Positions 1 through 7,842 of a stretch of 40,187 bases of DNA are shown here, in pieces. Each line of letters opens with the position of its first letter. The first letter of the stretch is position 1. A program made the position numbers and the translations under genes. The stretch is from the NCBI GenBank assembly GCA_023270155.1, contig JAGLTB010000118.1, positions 1-40,187 on the forward strand. The letters are read 5' to 3'. The notes below the pieces were generated by a model. The model was given only the letters and a program-made list of their open reading frames with translations, searched no databases and was not told the origin of the DNA. Source of the DNA: Candidatus Heimdallarchaeota archaeon. GTDB taxonomy: Archaea > Asgardarchaeota > Heimdallarchaeia > Heimdallarchaeales > Heimdallarchaeaceae.

Positions 1-164
1 ATGACGCGAATTCCGTAACCTCGATCATTATAAATTCCAGCAGATTCTACTTCCCCATCTCTTGTTGAAGTATTTTCATATTTATACCCAAATACTCTTA
101 CCTCAGCAAAGGATGCTCCTCCCTTTTCTGCTTTTTCTAAACCTTTAGCTATAAAATCGTCCAT
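1..164 (-). CDS. TldD/PmbA-family metalloprotease homologue, N-terminal fragment
   Basis: The minus strand is open from an ATG at 164 to the window edge, 54 codons. It reads MDDFIAKGLEKAEKGGASFA and ends with a GIYNDRGYGIRV stretch. This matches the TldD/PmbA N-terminus: an amphipathic helix, a strand with A-x-V-R, then acidic residues before a Gly-rich R-G-x-G-I-R-V strand. The family forms TldD-TldE type metalloproteases that cleave modified peptides; the metal-binding HExxxH motif would lie beyond the edge, so TldD cannot be told from TldE/PmbA. An in-frame stop (TAG) lies upstream of the ATG, which supports this start. An A/T box at about 191-200 is 27-36 nt upstream, right for a leaderless archaeal transcript. 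It is divergent from the MFS gene at 304. Confidence 0.72.
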   Translation of the reverse strand, partial: MDDFIAKGLEKAEKGGASFAEVRVFGYKYENTSTRDGEVESAGIYNDRGYGIRV

Positions 165-190
165 ATATTTCAGAATAACCTTTATCGTTC

Positions 191-200
191 TATTTAAATT
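191..200 (-). promoter_or_regulatory. TATA-type box for the TldD-like gene
   Basis: On the minus strand this reads AAATTTAAATA, 27-36 nt before the ATG at 164. That is the usual archaeal TATA-to-start distance for a leaderless mRNA. It lies in the 139-nt divergent gap shared with the MFS gene. Confidence 0.5.
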
Positions 201-303
201 TGTATCGAAAAGAAGATAACTGGTTTTTTTATTCTGTATAAAGTAAACAACTCTTTTAAATATCTCAGAATCCTTTCATAAACCGAGTTATGGGGAATTA
301 AAT

Positions 304-1158
304 TTGTCAGTAAATGCTACTATTCAAGAAGACGATACTAAATTCAAACAATACATGTTCTTTTGGGGAGGCCAATTATTTAGCATGTTAGGATCAAATA
401 TAGTTCAGTTTGTTCTTATCCTCTGGATTTCATTTGAAACAGAGAGTGAATTGATGCTAGGTCTCTCTTCTCTCGTTGCTTTTGGACCTTTTCTAGTTCT
501 TGGTCCGATAGCTGGTGTATTAGTTGATAGATTAAACAAGAAATTAATTATATTTTCAGCTGATGCAACTATAGCTATCACAACAGTTGCAGCAATAATA
601 CTATTTTACACAAATTACATGACTCTGTATTGGTTTTTTATAATAATCGCAATCCGTGGAATTGGTGATACTTTCCATTATACAGCTGTAGGTGCAATGA
701 TGCCAACCATGGTTCCTCAAAAGCATCTAAGCAGAATGAACGGAATTAATTCTCTAGCAAATGGTGTTGTCAGAATAATAGGACCTGCAATAGCTGCAGG
801 TTTTCTTGCAATTGGTGGAGGGGGTCTATTACGACACGCTCATCTTCTTTGGATGGACATAGCTACTTTTGCAATAGCGATAGTACCTTTAATAATGATA
901 ACAATTCCCAAAGTTTCATCAGCATTAGAAAAAGGAGAAAAGATCTCATTCTTCAAGGATTTCAAAGATGCTCTCCTCACGATTAAAGGAATAAATGGTT
1001 TATTCCCACTTCTAATTATGTTTATGTTTGTGAATTTCTTTTTTACACCATTCGGGACACTATTACCACTCTTTGTTGTAAAAACTCATTTTGGTTTTGA
1101 AGCAGATTATGCAATTGTTGTTGCCTTTTTACAAGCTGGAACAGTTATTGGAACTTGA
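304..1158 (+). CDS. MFS exporter (MFS_3/EntS-like), N-terminal part of a split gene
   Basis: This encodes a membrane transporter of the major facilitator superfamily, with about seven hydrophobic helices in 284 residues. The MFS loop 2-3 signature is visible as GVLVDRLNKK near residues 71-80. The best family guess is MFS_3 (enterobactin-exporter-like drug/siderophore efflux); the substrate is unknown. The start is TTG at 304; the nearby ATG at 290 hits a stop after three codons. The frame stops with TGA at 1156-1158 inside a helix, and the remaining helices continue in the -1 frame from 1155. The two parts sum to about 450 residues, a normal full length, so this is one gene broken by a one-base change, or a sequence error. 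Confidence 0.8.
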   Translation: MSVNATIQEDDTKFKQYMFFWGGQLFSMLGSNIVQFVLILWISFETESELMLGLSSLVAFGPFLVLGPIAGVLVDRLNKKLIIFSADATIAITTVAAIILFYTNYMTLYWFFIIIAIRGIGDTFHYTAVGAMMPTMVPQKHLSRMNGINSLANGVVRIIGPAIAAGFLAIGGGGLLRHAHLLWMDIATFAIAIVPLIMITIPKVSSALEKGEKISFFKDFKDALLTIKGINGLFPLLIMFMFVNFFFTPFGTLLPLFVVKTHFGFEADYAIVVAFLQAGTVIGT

Positions 1159-1661
1159 TAATGACTTTCTTCAAAGGTTTCAAAAAGAAGGCATTAAGTA
1201 GCTATCTTGCAATAATGTGGGCATTTTCAATCTTTACTACCTTGTATTTTCTACCTTCCAATGAACTATGGATGGTAAATGGGAAATTCTGGATTATGGG
1301 GGCAATAACCTTCCTCATAGTTGTTGTACTTCCAATGATTAATGTATCACTGATTACAGCTTTTCAGATAATAATTCCTCAGGAAAAACTTGGGAGAACA
1401 ATGAGTGTACTTGGCACTTTATCTTCAGCAATTCAACCAATAGCTATGTTGTTATCTGGAGTAATTGGAGAATATACAGGAATTCCTATTGTCTATCTAG
1501 TATCTGGAATACTGGGGGTAGTTCTCTGCTCAATATTATGGTTTACAACCAAAGCGTCATCTTTGGATCAGACATTGAATGAGCGAATGGATGAAATGAA
1601 GCAATTGAGTTTAAGCTCTATACCGGAAACACCACAAACATCAAGTGTTCAGGAAAATTAA
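1155..1661 (+). CDS. MFS exporter, C-terminal part of the same split gene
   Basis: This 168-residue frame carries the last four or so membrane helices of the transporter that begins at 304, ending in a polar tail rich in Ser, Pro and Gln. It opens with TTG at 1155, overlapping the TGA of the upstream part (TTGA), and has an ATG two codons later. Joining ...QAGTVIGT to LIMTFFKGF restores a continuous MFS helix and cytoplasmic loop, so one nucleotide appears to be missing around 1154-1155. There is no homopolymer and no classical slippery heptamer here. Stop-start reinitiation could in principle make both halves; a disabled gene or sequencing error is simpler. Confidence 0.75.
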   Translation: MIMTFFKGFKKKALSSYLAIMWAFSIFTTLYFLPSNELWMVNGKFWIMGAITFLIVVVLPMINVSLITAFQIIIPQEKLGRTMSVLGTLSSAIQPIAMLLSGVIGEYTGIPIVYLVSGILGVVLCSILWFTTKASSLDQTLNERMDEMKQLSLSSIPETPQTSSVQEN

Positions 1662-1714
1662 TTTGGAATAAAAATATCGAATACACATAGATTTTGTAAA
1701 ACCAGAACAATTAA

Positions 1715-2074
1715 ATGAAGAATAAAAAATCCTTGACTATGCACAGAGTATTTTTGATTTTGAGTACAGCTGATACAGTAGTTCATGAAGAATTAAGTTT
1801 TCCTTATGCTATGAATTCTAAGAAACAAGGATGGATGGATGAGGTTAGAGTAATTCTTTGGGGACCAACTGAAAAACTAGCAGTTGAAGATAAAGATTTC
1901 CAAGATTTGATTAGTATGCTAATGGTAGCAGGTATAGAGGTAATTGCTTGTAAAGCATGCAGTGATAATTTCGGTGTAAGTGATGAATTAGAGCAAATTG
2001 GAGTTAAAGTGCAGTACGTTGGCACTCTAGTATCCAAAATGCTGAAAGATGGTTGGTATCAACTAACATTCTAA
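1715..2074 (+). CDS. DsrE/DsrF-like small sulfur-relay family protein
   Basis: This is a 119-residue soluble alpha/beta protein. The strand-loop RVFLILSTADT (residues 11-21), the central VRVILWGPTEKL and the C-terminal CKACSDNFGVSDEL (residues 79-92) fit the DsrE/DsrF/TusD fold. The Cys pair C79 and C82 is typical of the CxxC-containing members and could carry persulfide. Members act in sulfur relay or as peroxiredoxin-like proteins; the partner here is unknown, since no other sulfur-relay gene is adjacent. An alternative ATG at codon 9 (1739) would remove a Lys-rich leader. The gene is convergent with the nicotinamidase-like gene, 10 nt apart. Confidence 0.75.
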   Translation: MKNKKSLTMHRVFLILSTADTVVHEELSFPYAMNSKKQGWMDEVRVILWGPTEKLAVEDKDFQDLISMLMVAGIEVIACKACSDNFGVSDELEQIGVKVQYVGTLVSKMLKDGWYQLTF

Positions 2075-2084
2075 CTGTAGTTTA

Positions 2085-2735
2085 TTACTCCAACAAAGCT
2101 CCTTGAAGAATACCTTCAGTAGTAACTGTTCGGACACCCTTTTCCACCCATTCTTTTATCAGATTTTTTGATTTTTCTTCTTCGATTCCTTCTACTGCAT
2201 CAACTACTAAAAAAATATCTTGATCCTTAAGATTAAGAAAACCATCAATTGCACTTTTTACACAATAATCTATTGCTACTCCATAAACTACAATTTTCTT
2301 AGGTTTTAATGTTTTGATTATAGTTGTAGAGTTAGGATTACTAAATGCATCAAAGTTATCTTTTCTAAAGAAAATAGGACCTTTACTGGAAACAATTTCC
2401 TTAATCTTTTTTTCAGAATATTCAACAGAATCAATCCAATTTGCTATATCAGATCGAGTTTCGATTATCTTTTCTTGTCCTGAAGAATTCTGCATACAAT
2501 GAGGAGGAAAGGTTTCACTGTAATCCGGTTTTTCTGGTTCAATTTCGGAATCTTCAAGTGAATGAAAATCAACAGATCCCAAGATTCTTATATCTTGCAT
2601 TCTTGCATACTGTGTTAACTTTCCTAGATTTTCTTTAATACTTTCAGCTCCTGAAACATAGAGTTTCCCATCCGGATTCATAAAATCATTCTGTGTATCT
2701 ACATCGAAAAATATGATTTCTTCTTTTGTAGTCAT
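2085..2735 (-). CDS. Nicotinamidase-like isochorismatase-family hydrolase
   Basis: This is a cysteine hydrolase of the isochorismatase/nicotinamidase family, 216 residues. The catalytic triad is visible: D13 in DVDTQNDF, K125 in IFFRKDNF, and C158 in GVAIDYCV. Metal-ligand positions of nicotinamidase are present as D56-F-H58 and H79 (PPHC), while the second His of the D-x-H...H loop is not obvious (acidic residues there). The A-I-D-Y-C motif with the preceding cis-peptide region is typical of PncA, which converts nicotinamide to nicotinate in NAD salvage. Assignment to nicotinamidase rather than another amidase is inference. The start is ATG, with TTATAATT about 20 nt upstream. No NAD-salvage gene is next to it. 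Confidence 0.82.
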   Translation of the reverse strand: MTTKEEIIFFDVDTQNDFMNPDGKLYVSGAESIKENLGKLTQYARMQDIRILGSVDFHSLEDSEIEPEKPDYSETFPPHCMQNSSGQEKIIETRSDIANWIDSVEYSEKKIKEIVSSKGPIFFRKDNFDAFSNPNSTTIIKTLKPKKIVVYGVAIDYCVKSAIDGFLNLKDQDIFLVVDAVEGIEEEKSKNLIKEWVEKGVRTVTTEGILQGALLE

Positions 2736-2798
2736 TTTAGTCCAATTATAACATAAGATTCCCTACTTAAAAATATTCTACTCAAACAGAAAAATTCT

Positions 2799-3464
2799 CT
2801 AAACCTCAAGATTGTTTATAATTCGCTTTAATTTCTCTATTGGAAGAGAACCCACCCTAATTACCGATGGTGGTTCAGTAACCAAACTAACTATTGTAGA
2901 TTCTTCTCCTATTTCTGAAACACCACCATCCAATATTAGTGGAATTTTATCTTCGAAATTTTCAAGAATCTGATTCGCATTTGTTATACTTGGTCTTCCA
3001 GAAATGTTCGCACTAGTAGTGGCTAATGGTTTATCTATCTCACGAATTAATCTTAGAGTTACATCGTTATTAGGCATTCTAACACCTATTGTACTCATTC
3101 CATTTGTCAGTATACTTGGGATCTCACCTCTTTTATGAAGAATGAGCGTAAGATCACCTGGCCAAAATTCTCTGATTACTTCATGAACAATAATAGGAAT
3201 ATTTTCTGCAACATATGAAAGTTGTTCAATTGAACCGATTAAGACATTTATTGGTTTTGTAAAACTTCTGTTTTTAATTTCAAACAGATTTCTGATTGCC
3301 GACTCATTGAAAACATTACAACCTAATCCATAGAGTGTATCAGTTGGGAAAGCTATTATCTCCCCTTCATCAATCATTTCAGTTGCAAGTTTTATCGCTT
3401 TTTGAATTGAACTTTCTGAAGACAATTCTATGGTTTCTGTTTGCAAATCCTTCATATCCGGCAA
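2799..3464 (-). CDS. tsaC: L-threonylcarbamoyladenylate synthase (TsaC/Sua5 short form)
   Basis: This enzyme makes threonylcarbamoyl-AMP from Thr, bicarbonate and ATP for the universal t6A37 modification of ANN-decoding tRNAs. The 221-residue protein has the YrdC domain only, without the C-terminal Sua5 domain. The substrate-channel motif PTDTLYGLG is at 40-48. The K64-x-R66 (KNRSFTKP) and S151-x-N153 (TTSANISG) tetrad is the set that marks the TsaC/Sua5 enzymes rather than YciO. The longest frame starts at TTG 3464; an ATG lies three codons in (3455). AATATTTAAGG near 3499-3507 is a plausible TATA box and favours the TTG. It is divergent from the SDR gene. Confidence 0.88.
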   Translation of the reverse strand: MPDMKDLQTETIELSSESSIQKAIKLATEMIDEGEIIAFPTDTLYGLGCNVFNESAIRNLFEIKNRSFTKPINVLIGSIEQLSYVAENIPIIVHEVIREFWPGDLTLILHKRGEIPSILTNGMSTIGVRMPNNDVTLRLIREIDKPLATTSANISGRPSITNANQILENFEDKIPLILDGGVSEIGEESTIVSLVTEPPSVIRVGSLPIEKLKRIINNLEV

Positions 3465-3581
3465 TATCTGTCTTGTAACTCTTTGTATCTTTTTTCCTTA
3501 AATATTGTGATGAGGAACAACATAAATTTGGTGAAAAGAAAGTTTTAATTCTCTGTTCTATAATGTTTCTTTGATAATTTT

Positions 3582-4352
3582 ATGCAGACTAAAGATATTG
3601 AAACGATTCTTATAGCAGCTCCTGGAAGTGGAATCGGTAGAGAGATTACAAAGAACCTTCTGGAGGATGGTTATAGGATCCTAGGTATAGGAGGGGAAAT
3701 GAGTAGAAAGTATTCGGAATCACTAAAAGAAGAAAACTATCTGATTGATTTTATCAAATGTGACTACAATTCTGAAAGTAGTATAGTAAATGCTTTTGAA
3801 AAAGCTAAGACTATAGTAAAAAAAATTACAGGGATGATCAATTTTGTAGGAGGTAGCTTGATGAGTAAAGCAATTCAAGACATTTCTTTGGAAGATTTTA
3901 GAAAAGTACTCAATCTGAATCTTGATTCAGCTTTCGTTATTGCTCGTGAAACTTACAAATGGATGAAAGTAAAAGGAGGGGGGAATATAGTGTTCTTTGG
4001 GTCAACAACTGGCTTTAAACCCTCAAATAAGAAATTACCGTATGGTGTAGCAAAAGCTGGTGTTCATGCAATGACTTGGTTCTTTGCACATGAAGGATCA
4101 CAATATAACGTAGTAACAAATACTATATCTCCTGGTTATGTAATGACTGAAAGACATATTGAAGAAATAGAAATTAAAGCGAAATCAGAAAAGATATCTT
4201 TTGATAATCTAATTCAGAAATACCGAGAGAAGAATCCTCTGAAACGAGTTCTTTATCCTAAAGAGATTTATCCTCTTGTAAAGTTATTACTAACTACAAA
4301 TCATATGCAAGGACAAATTTTTAAAATAGATTCTGGCCAAATTCTGGGATAA
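3582..4352 (+). CDS. Short-chain dehydrogenase/reductase (SDR)
   Basis: This is a classical SDR of 256 residues with a Rossmann fold. The cofactor loop is APGSGIG (13-19), an atypical form of TGxxxGIG with Ala-Pro in place of Thr-Gly. The NNAG-type strand is NFVGG (87-91). The catalytic residues are S141 (FFGSTTG), Y154 and K158 (YGVAK), with N113 completing the tetrad. The sequence PGYVMTERH after the active site is the usual SDR substrate-lid entry. NAD(P) dependence is expected; the substrate cannot be read from the sequence. It starts at ATG 3582 and is convergent with the winged-helix gene, 9 nt apart. Confidence 0.85.
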   Translation: MQTKDIETILIAAPGSGIGREITKNLLEDGYRILGIGGEMSRKYSESLKEENYLIDFIKCDYNSESSIVNAFEKAKTIVKKITGMINFVGGSLMSKAIQDISLEDFRKVLNLNLDSAFVIARETYKWMKVKGGGNIVFFGSTTGFKPSNKKLPYGVAKAGVHAMTWFFAHEGSQYNVVTNTISPGYVMTERHIEEIEIKAKSEKISFDNLIQKYREKNPLKRVLYPKEIYPLVKLLLTTNHMQGQIFKIDSGQILG

Positions 4353-4361
4353 GAAGCTTCC

Positions 4362-5261
4362 TCATTCAGCGCTTTTTCCACATACAGGACAAGAAAGACC
4401 ATATTTGAAGAATGTTTCATGATCTTTTTCACAATCTGCGATCTCTCTCTCAAAGTCATTTTTGTCAGATATTTCTTGTAATCTTTCTTCGAATTCTTCT
4501 CTATTTAACCATTCATTTTCTAACATATCTTCAGTATAGGGCATAAATAGAAGGTAAGAAAATAGTACAGGTAATACACCTTCAGCTTCATCTTCGTCAG
4601 TATAATTGTCTCTATTTTCTTCCAACAATTCTGTGATAACAGAGAGAATTCTAATCATATCTTTCTTTTTAAACCTATAAATTACTCCAGGTGTAACACT
4701 GGTATGACTCAATTGAATTGGATCTAACCATTTCTTATACCAGTCTTGAACCTCTAAAGACTCTTCCTTTATTAAGACTCTATCTCTATTCATAAGAGCA
4801 GCATAATGAGATAAAATTCCTCTGATTTTCAATAAATTGAAGAAGGTGAATTCCTTGTGAGGAGGTAAGAATCCAGTATCTTGAAGATCATCATATATTG
4901 TTCTATATTCAGTATAATATACTTGGGGAATGCTGAAGACCTTTTGTGTTATTCTTCTCCCCTTTTCGTTGTAACCTATAAGATTTTCAGTCTCAAGTAA
5001 GTCAACATCTTTTGCTTGTAGAATCTTTAGATTATGGTAAACTGAACTCAAATGCATGTTCAAGATAGTTGCAATATCACTCGCAGTTATCCCTATCATC
5101 TTTCTCCTGTCAATATTATGGTAAGTTCTTTTCGAAAAAACAGCATCAAGAATTATCGCCCAGACATCTACAGCTGTGGTGTATCTTCTATCTTGAGCTA
5201 ATTTAAAGATACGATCCATATACCAACGCTTTTCTTCGGCTGGGAACTCATCTGAGGACAT
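4362..5261 (-). CDS. Winged-helix regulator with C-terminal zinc-binding knuckle
   Basis: This 299-residue soluble protein is probably a DNA-binding regulator. An ArsR-like winged helix spans about residues 55-115: ITASDIATILNMHLSSVYHN followed by LKILQAKDVDLLET is a typical helix-turn-helix plus wing. The middle is helical and unrecognised, and an acidic patch lies near residues 225-240. At the C-terminus C277-x3-H281 with C291-P-V-C294 could bind one zinc. It starts at ATG 5261. No target operator was identified. The neighbour genes give no clue to its regulon. Confidence 0.6.
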   Translation of the reverse strand: MSSDEFPAEEKRWYMDRIFKLAQDRRYTTAVDVWAIILDAVFSKRTYHNIDRRKMIGITASDIATILNMHLSSVYHNLKILQAKDVDLLETENLIGYNEKGRRITQKVFSIPQVYYTEYRTIYDDLQDTGFLPPHKEFTFFNLLKIRGILSHYAALMNRDRVLIKEESLEVQDWYKKWLDPIQLSHTSVTPGVIYRFKKKDMIRILSVITELLEENRDNYTDEDEAEGVLPVLFSYLLFMPYTEDMLENEWLNREEFEERLQEISDKNDFEREIADCEKDHETFFKYGLSCPVCGKSAE

Positions 5262-5369
5262 TCTAACACTCCTTTTCTTCTAGCATGTTTAAGTATTTAG
5301 GTGATTATTTATCTTTTTCTCAAACAAATTGCTTCTAGACAAAACAGATACTATTGATTATTAGTTGAT

Positions 5370-5486
5370 TCAATTAATCTTTCTGTCTGTGTATTTTAAC
5401 ATCCACACTACAATGTAGGTTATGATGGCATTGATAAGTAGAAATGCTATCGACAAAAGTGATGCTTGAGTAATTGGACCTATCAT
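5370..5486 (-). CDS. Small single-helix membrane protein (38 aa), hypothetical
   Basis: The minus strand encodes 38 residues, starting MIGPITQASLLSIAFLLINA and ending KYTDRKIN. It has one strongly hydrophobic helix (about residues 9-29) followed by a basic, polar tail, the look of a genuine single-pass small membrane protein. A box reading GATTATAAG on the minus strand (5514-5520) lies 28-34 nt before the ATG, ideal for a leaderless archaeal gene. No family was recognised. The evidence is the coherent membrane topology and the promoter; chance ORFs of this size do occur in AT-rich DNA. Confidence 0.42.
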   Translation of the reverse strand: MIGPITQASLLSIAFLLINAIITYIVVWMLKYTDRKIN

Positions 5487-5580
5487 GATATGTAATAATT
5501 GAAGAATTCTTTCTTATAATCTTTTCTTCTTGATTCAAAGTTTCTGAATACTTATTTGACTAGAAACTTTTTTATTGACT

Positions 5581-5598
5581 AATAGGTGGGATATATAG
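5581..5598 (+). promoter_or_regulatory. Promoter of the ThiR-like gene with a site resembling the thiB operator candidate
   Basis: The box ATATATAG (5591-5598) lies 20-27 nt before the ATG at 5618, the spacing for a leaderless start. The 18 nt from 5581 match the candidate operator at 6538-6555 at 12 of 18 positions, sharing ATAGG-N5-TATATAG. This would be the natural place for autoregulation; binding is inference. Confidence 0.4.
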
Positions 5599-5617
5599 TG
5601 CACATATTGTGATTACT

Positions 5618-6529
5618 ATGAGATTCCCCTGTGAATTTATTGCATCATCATTTTTGCCTGGATTAAGGATAAGAATTGCTCATCAACTTAGAGATAAAGG
5701 AAAATCGCAAAACGAGATTTCTCAACTTCTAGGAGTAAAACAACCTGTTGTTGTTTCCTACCTTCAAAAGAAAATAGCGGATACTGGTAATGAGAAAATA
5801 AATCATCACCTAGATGCTCTTTCTATAAGTATCTCAAATATGTTATCCTCTAGAGAAGAAATTAATATTGTTATGAGAACCGTTTGTACAAAATGTAAGT
5901 CACTTAGAGTGAATGGACCAATTTGTTCTATTCATAAAAAAACACTCCCACAATTAACAACTTACAAAAACTGCAATATTTGTTCAGGATTTGATGGTTT
6001 ACCTTCGATGGAAGGTAGGTCTGAGATTCTCCGATATTTAGAAGAATCCTTGATAAATCTTAAAGATATAGAAGACTTCTATGAATGGATCCCTGAGATT
6101 GGATCACAATTAGCAGCTTGTGATGAAAATGCTTTGGATTTGGACGATGTTGCTAGTTTTCCAGGTAGAATCATAAAAGTAAAAGGAACAATCATGAATG
6201 TAAGTTCTCCTGAATTTGGATCATCTCGAACTATGTCCTCTCTGTTGCTTTGGATTAGAAAATATCAGCCTTCAATTAAGTGGATAATCAGTATTAAAAA
6301 CAAATCCGATCTGCTAAAAAAACTCCAAAAATCAAATATACCTTTTGATGAAATAATTGATTTGGATTTGAAATGGGAAGAATGTTTGTCTGAATTAGGT
6401 AAAAAGAAATCGGTTAAAGAAATCAAAGCTATTCTAGACAAGGGAAGCTTAGGTTATGAACCAATAGGTTATATCTTTGGAATTTCTCAAACTGATTTGT
6501 TAAGTAGAATTAATCAAATTATATTCTAA
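5618..6529 (+). CDS. thiR: Archaeal thiamine regulator ThiR-like (HTH + ThiN-like domain)
   Basis: This is a transcription factor of about 303 residues. From the ATG it begins MRFPCEF, the usual opening of this archaeal HTH family, then has an HTH (KSQNEISQLLGVKQPVVVSY). A linker with CTKC, a C-x2-H pair and NCNIC likely binds zinc. The C-terminal half is a ThiN (thiamine-phosphate synthase-like) domain: GSQLAACDENALDLDDVASF, PGRI, SPEFGSS and the terminal GYEPIGYIFG. Archaeal proteins with this layout (ThiR) regulate thiamine genes and sense thiamine phosphates, which fits its place 74 nt before thiB. A GTG nine bases upstream (5609) is possible but too near the TATA box. Whether the ThiN domain keeps catalysis is unknown. 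Confidence 0.82.
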   Translation: MRFPCEFIASSFLPGLRIRIAHQLRDKGKSQNEISQLLGVKQPVVVSYLQKKIADTGNEKINHHLDALSISISNMLSSREEINIVMRTVCTKCKSLRVNGPICSIHKKTLPQLTTYKNCNICSGFDGLPSMEGRSEILRYLEESLINLKDIEDFYEWIPEIGSQLAACDENALDLDDVASFPGRIIKVKGTIMNVSSPEFGSSRTMSSLLLWIRKYQPSIKWIISIKNKSDLLKKLQKSNIPFDEIIDLDLKWEECLSELGKKKSVKEIKAILDKGSLGYEPIGYIFGISQTDLLSRINQIIF

Positions 6530-6537
6530 TCATGAAT

Positions 6538-6552
6538 TATAGGCCTCCTATA
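6538..6552. promoter_or_regulatory. Candidate ThiR operator: 15-bp inverted repeat before thiB
   Basis: The sequence TATAGGCCTCCTATA has perfect 6-bp arms (TATAGG/CCTATA) around a 3-nt centre. It lies in the 74-nt gap between the regulator and thiB, just upstream of the A/T box at 6563-6573. A related sequence occurs in the regulator's own promoter. Assignment to ThiR is inferred from position and resemblance only. Confidence 0.42.
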
Positions 6553-6562
6553 TAGCCATACT

Positions 6563-6573
6563 AAAATTTAAAT
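6563..6573 (+). promoter_or_regulatory. TATA-type box for the thiBPQ-kinase operon
   Basis: AAAATTTAAAT lies about 22-32 nt before TTG 6595 and 31-41 nt before ATG 6604. The adjacent inverted repeat would let a regulator block or aid TBP/TFB binding. Confidence 0.4.
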
Positions 6574-6603
6574 TCTCCCATGCAGTAATTTTCTTTGAGT
6601 ATT

Positions 6604-7818
6604 ATGAGGAGATTAGCATTAACATCGATATTTTTGTGTTTATTTATATCAATATTGAATTCTCAAGTATCATTAGTTTCTGTAACAGCTCAGGATAATG
6701 AATTAGTAATTTACACCTATGAATCTCTCTTAGCTGATCCAGGATATGATTTTGTCGAGGGATTTTCCAATTATAGTGGAGTTCCAAAAGAAAATATCCG
6801 TTTAGTTTTGTTAGATGATGCTAACACAGTAGTAACACAAGCTGTATTGGAAAAAGATAATCCAACTGCTGACGTACTTATTGGTATTGACAATGTTCTA
6901 GTTCATACTGCAAAGAGAGAAGGTATTCTAAAACCATATTCTCCAACTACTCTCGAAAATATAAGTTCTGATTTAATAGCAAATTTAGATCCTGAAAATT
7001 ATGTTGTTCCTTATGATTATGGAATAATTGCACTTTGGTATGATAGAAGTAGAATTAATGATTCTTCAAATCCTGAATTAGCCTCTCTTACACTTCAGGA
7101 TATCTTAGATTACAATCTCGATGAATTGTTAATCGTAGAGGACCCAACACTCAGCTCTCCTGGATTAGGTTTTCTTTTATGGACTATTGCTGTTTTTGGA
7201 GATCCAGAGATTAATTTTGATGGTCTTCTTGCAGAAGATTGGAGAAATTGGTGGAGGGAAGCTTCTGATGATCTGCGAATAGCAGCTAGTTGGGGAGCAG
7301 CTTTTGACTTATATGCTACAGAGGAAGAAAATCGACCAATTATGGTTTCTTATGGAACTAGTCCTGCTTATGATGTATGTCATCCTTTATGGGGTGTTGG
7401 TTATGGTAATTCACCACCGTCAAAAGCAATTGTTTCGCATGAAGAAGAGATGGAAAATGCTTGGTTACAAATAGAAGGGATTGGACTTGTAAAAAATGCT
7501 CCCCATGAAAATGTCGCAAAGCAATTCATTGATTGGTTCTTGAGTACTGATCTTCAAGATAATATTGCTATGAATAATTGGATGTATCCAGCAAACATAA
7601 ATGCTGATGTATCTACTTGCTTTTCTGAAATTGCAATAAATCCTAATGATGTTGATATCCTAAATGATTTGCTTCAACCATCAATGATTGAGGAAAATTT
7701 AGATGATTGGAAAAGTGATTGGGAAGCAGAGATTGCTCCTTTCAGTTCTTTATTCGCATTGATTCTATCATTGGTTTTCGCAGCAACAAGCTACAGTTTG
7801 ATAAAACAAAGAAAATAA
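6604..7818 (+). CDS. thiB: Thiamine-binding protein of ABC transporter (ThiB), membrane-anchored
   Basis: This is the extracellular solute receptor for thiamine or its phosphates. A signal segment (MRRLALTSIFLCLF...) precedes a type II periplasmic-binding fold. Landmarks match the ThiB/TbpA family: LVIYTYES at the mature N-terminus, ADVLIGIDN, VVPYDYGIIALWYD, EDPTLSSPGLGFLLW, MVSYGTSPAYD and MNNWMYPANI. The Tyr/Trp-rich segments are those that stack on the thiamine rings in the family. The C-terminus has one extra hydrophobic helix followed by KQRK, so the receptor is probably tethered to the membrane, as common in archaea. A TTG three codons upstream (6595) is an alternative start. It is first in the thiBPQ-kinase operon. 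Confidence 0.9.
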   Translation: MRRLALTSIFLCLFISILNSQVSLVSVTAQDNELVIYTYESLLADPGYDFVEGFSNYSGVPKENIRLVLLDDANTVVTQAVLEKDNPTADVLIGIDNVLVHTAKREGILKPYSPTTLENISSDLIANLDPENYVVPYDYGIIALWYDRSRINDSSNPELASLTLQDILDYNLDELLIVEDPTLSSPGLGFLLWTIAVFGDPEINFDGLLAEDWRNWWREASDDLRIAASWGAAFDLYATEEENRPIMVSYGTSPAYDVCHPLWGVGYGNSPPSKAIVSHEEEMENAWLQIEGIGLVKNAPHENVAKQFIDWFLSTDLQDNIAMNNWMYPANINADVSTCFSEIAINPNDVDILNDLLQPSMIEENLDDWKSDWEAEIAPFSSLFALILSLVFAATSYSLIKQRK

Positions 7819-7842
7819 GAAAAGAAGTAGGCAGAAAAGTAA

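Larger units (their letters stand above)
5262..5608. other. 347-nt divergent spacer between two regulators
   Basis: This is the only stretch over 300 nt without a long ORF. It holds the start region of the minus-strand winged-helix gene, a 38-codon minus-strand ORF (5370-5486) with its own TATA-like box, and the promoter of the plus-strand ThiR-like gene at its right end. No tRNA-like cloverleaf or inverted repeat longer than a few bases was seen. Confidence 0.6.

Noticed and set aside
1145-1162. Programmed -1 frameshift in the MFS gene
   Set aside because: No slippery heptamer (X XXY YYZ) and no clear downstream stem-loop. A one-base change or error is simpler.
6530-6603. TPP riboswitch before thiB
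   Set aside because: The gap is only 74 nt and lacks the TPP-aptamer core (CUGAGA ... ACCUGAUC type elements). A protein regulator next door explains control better.
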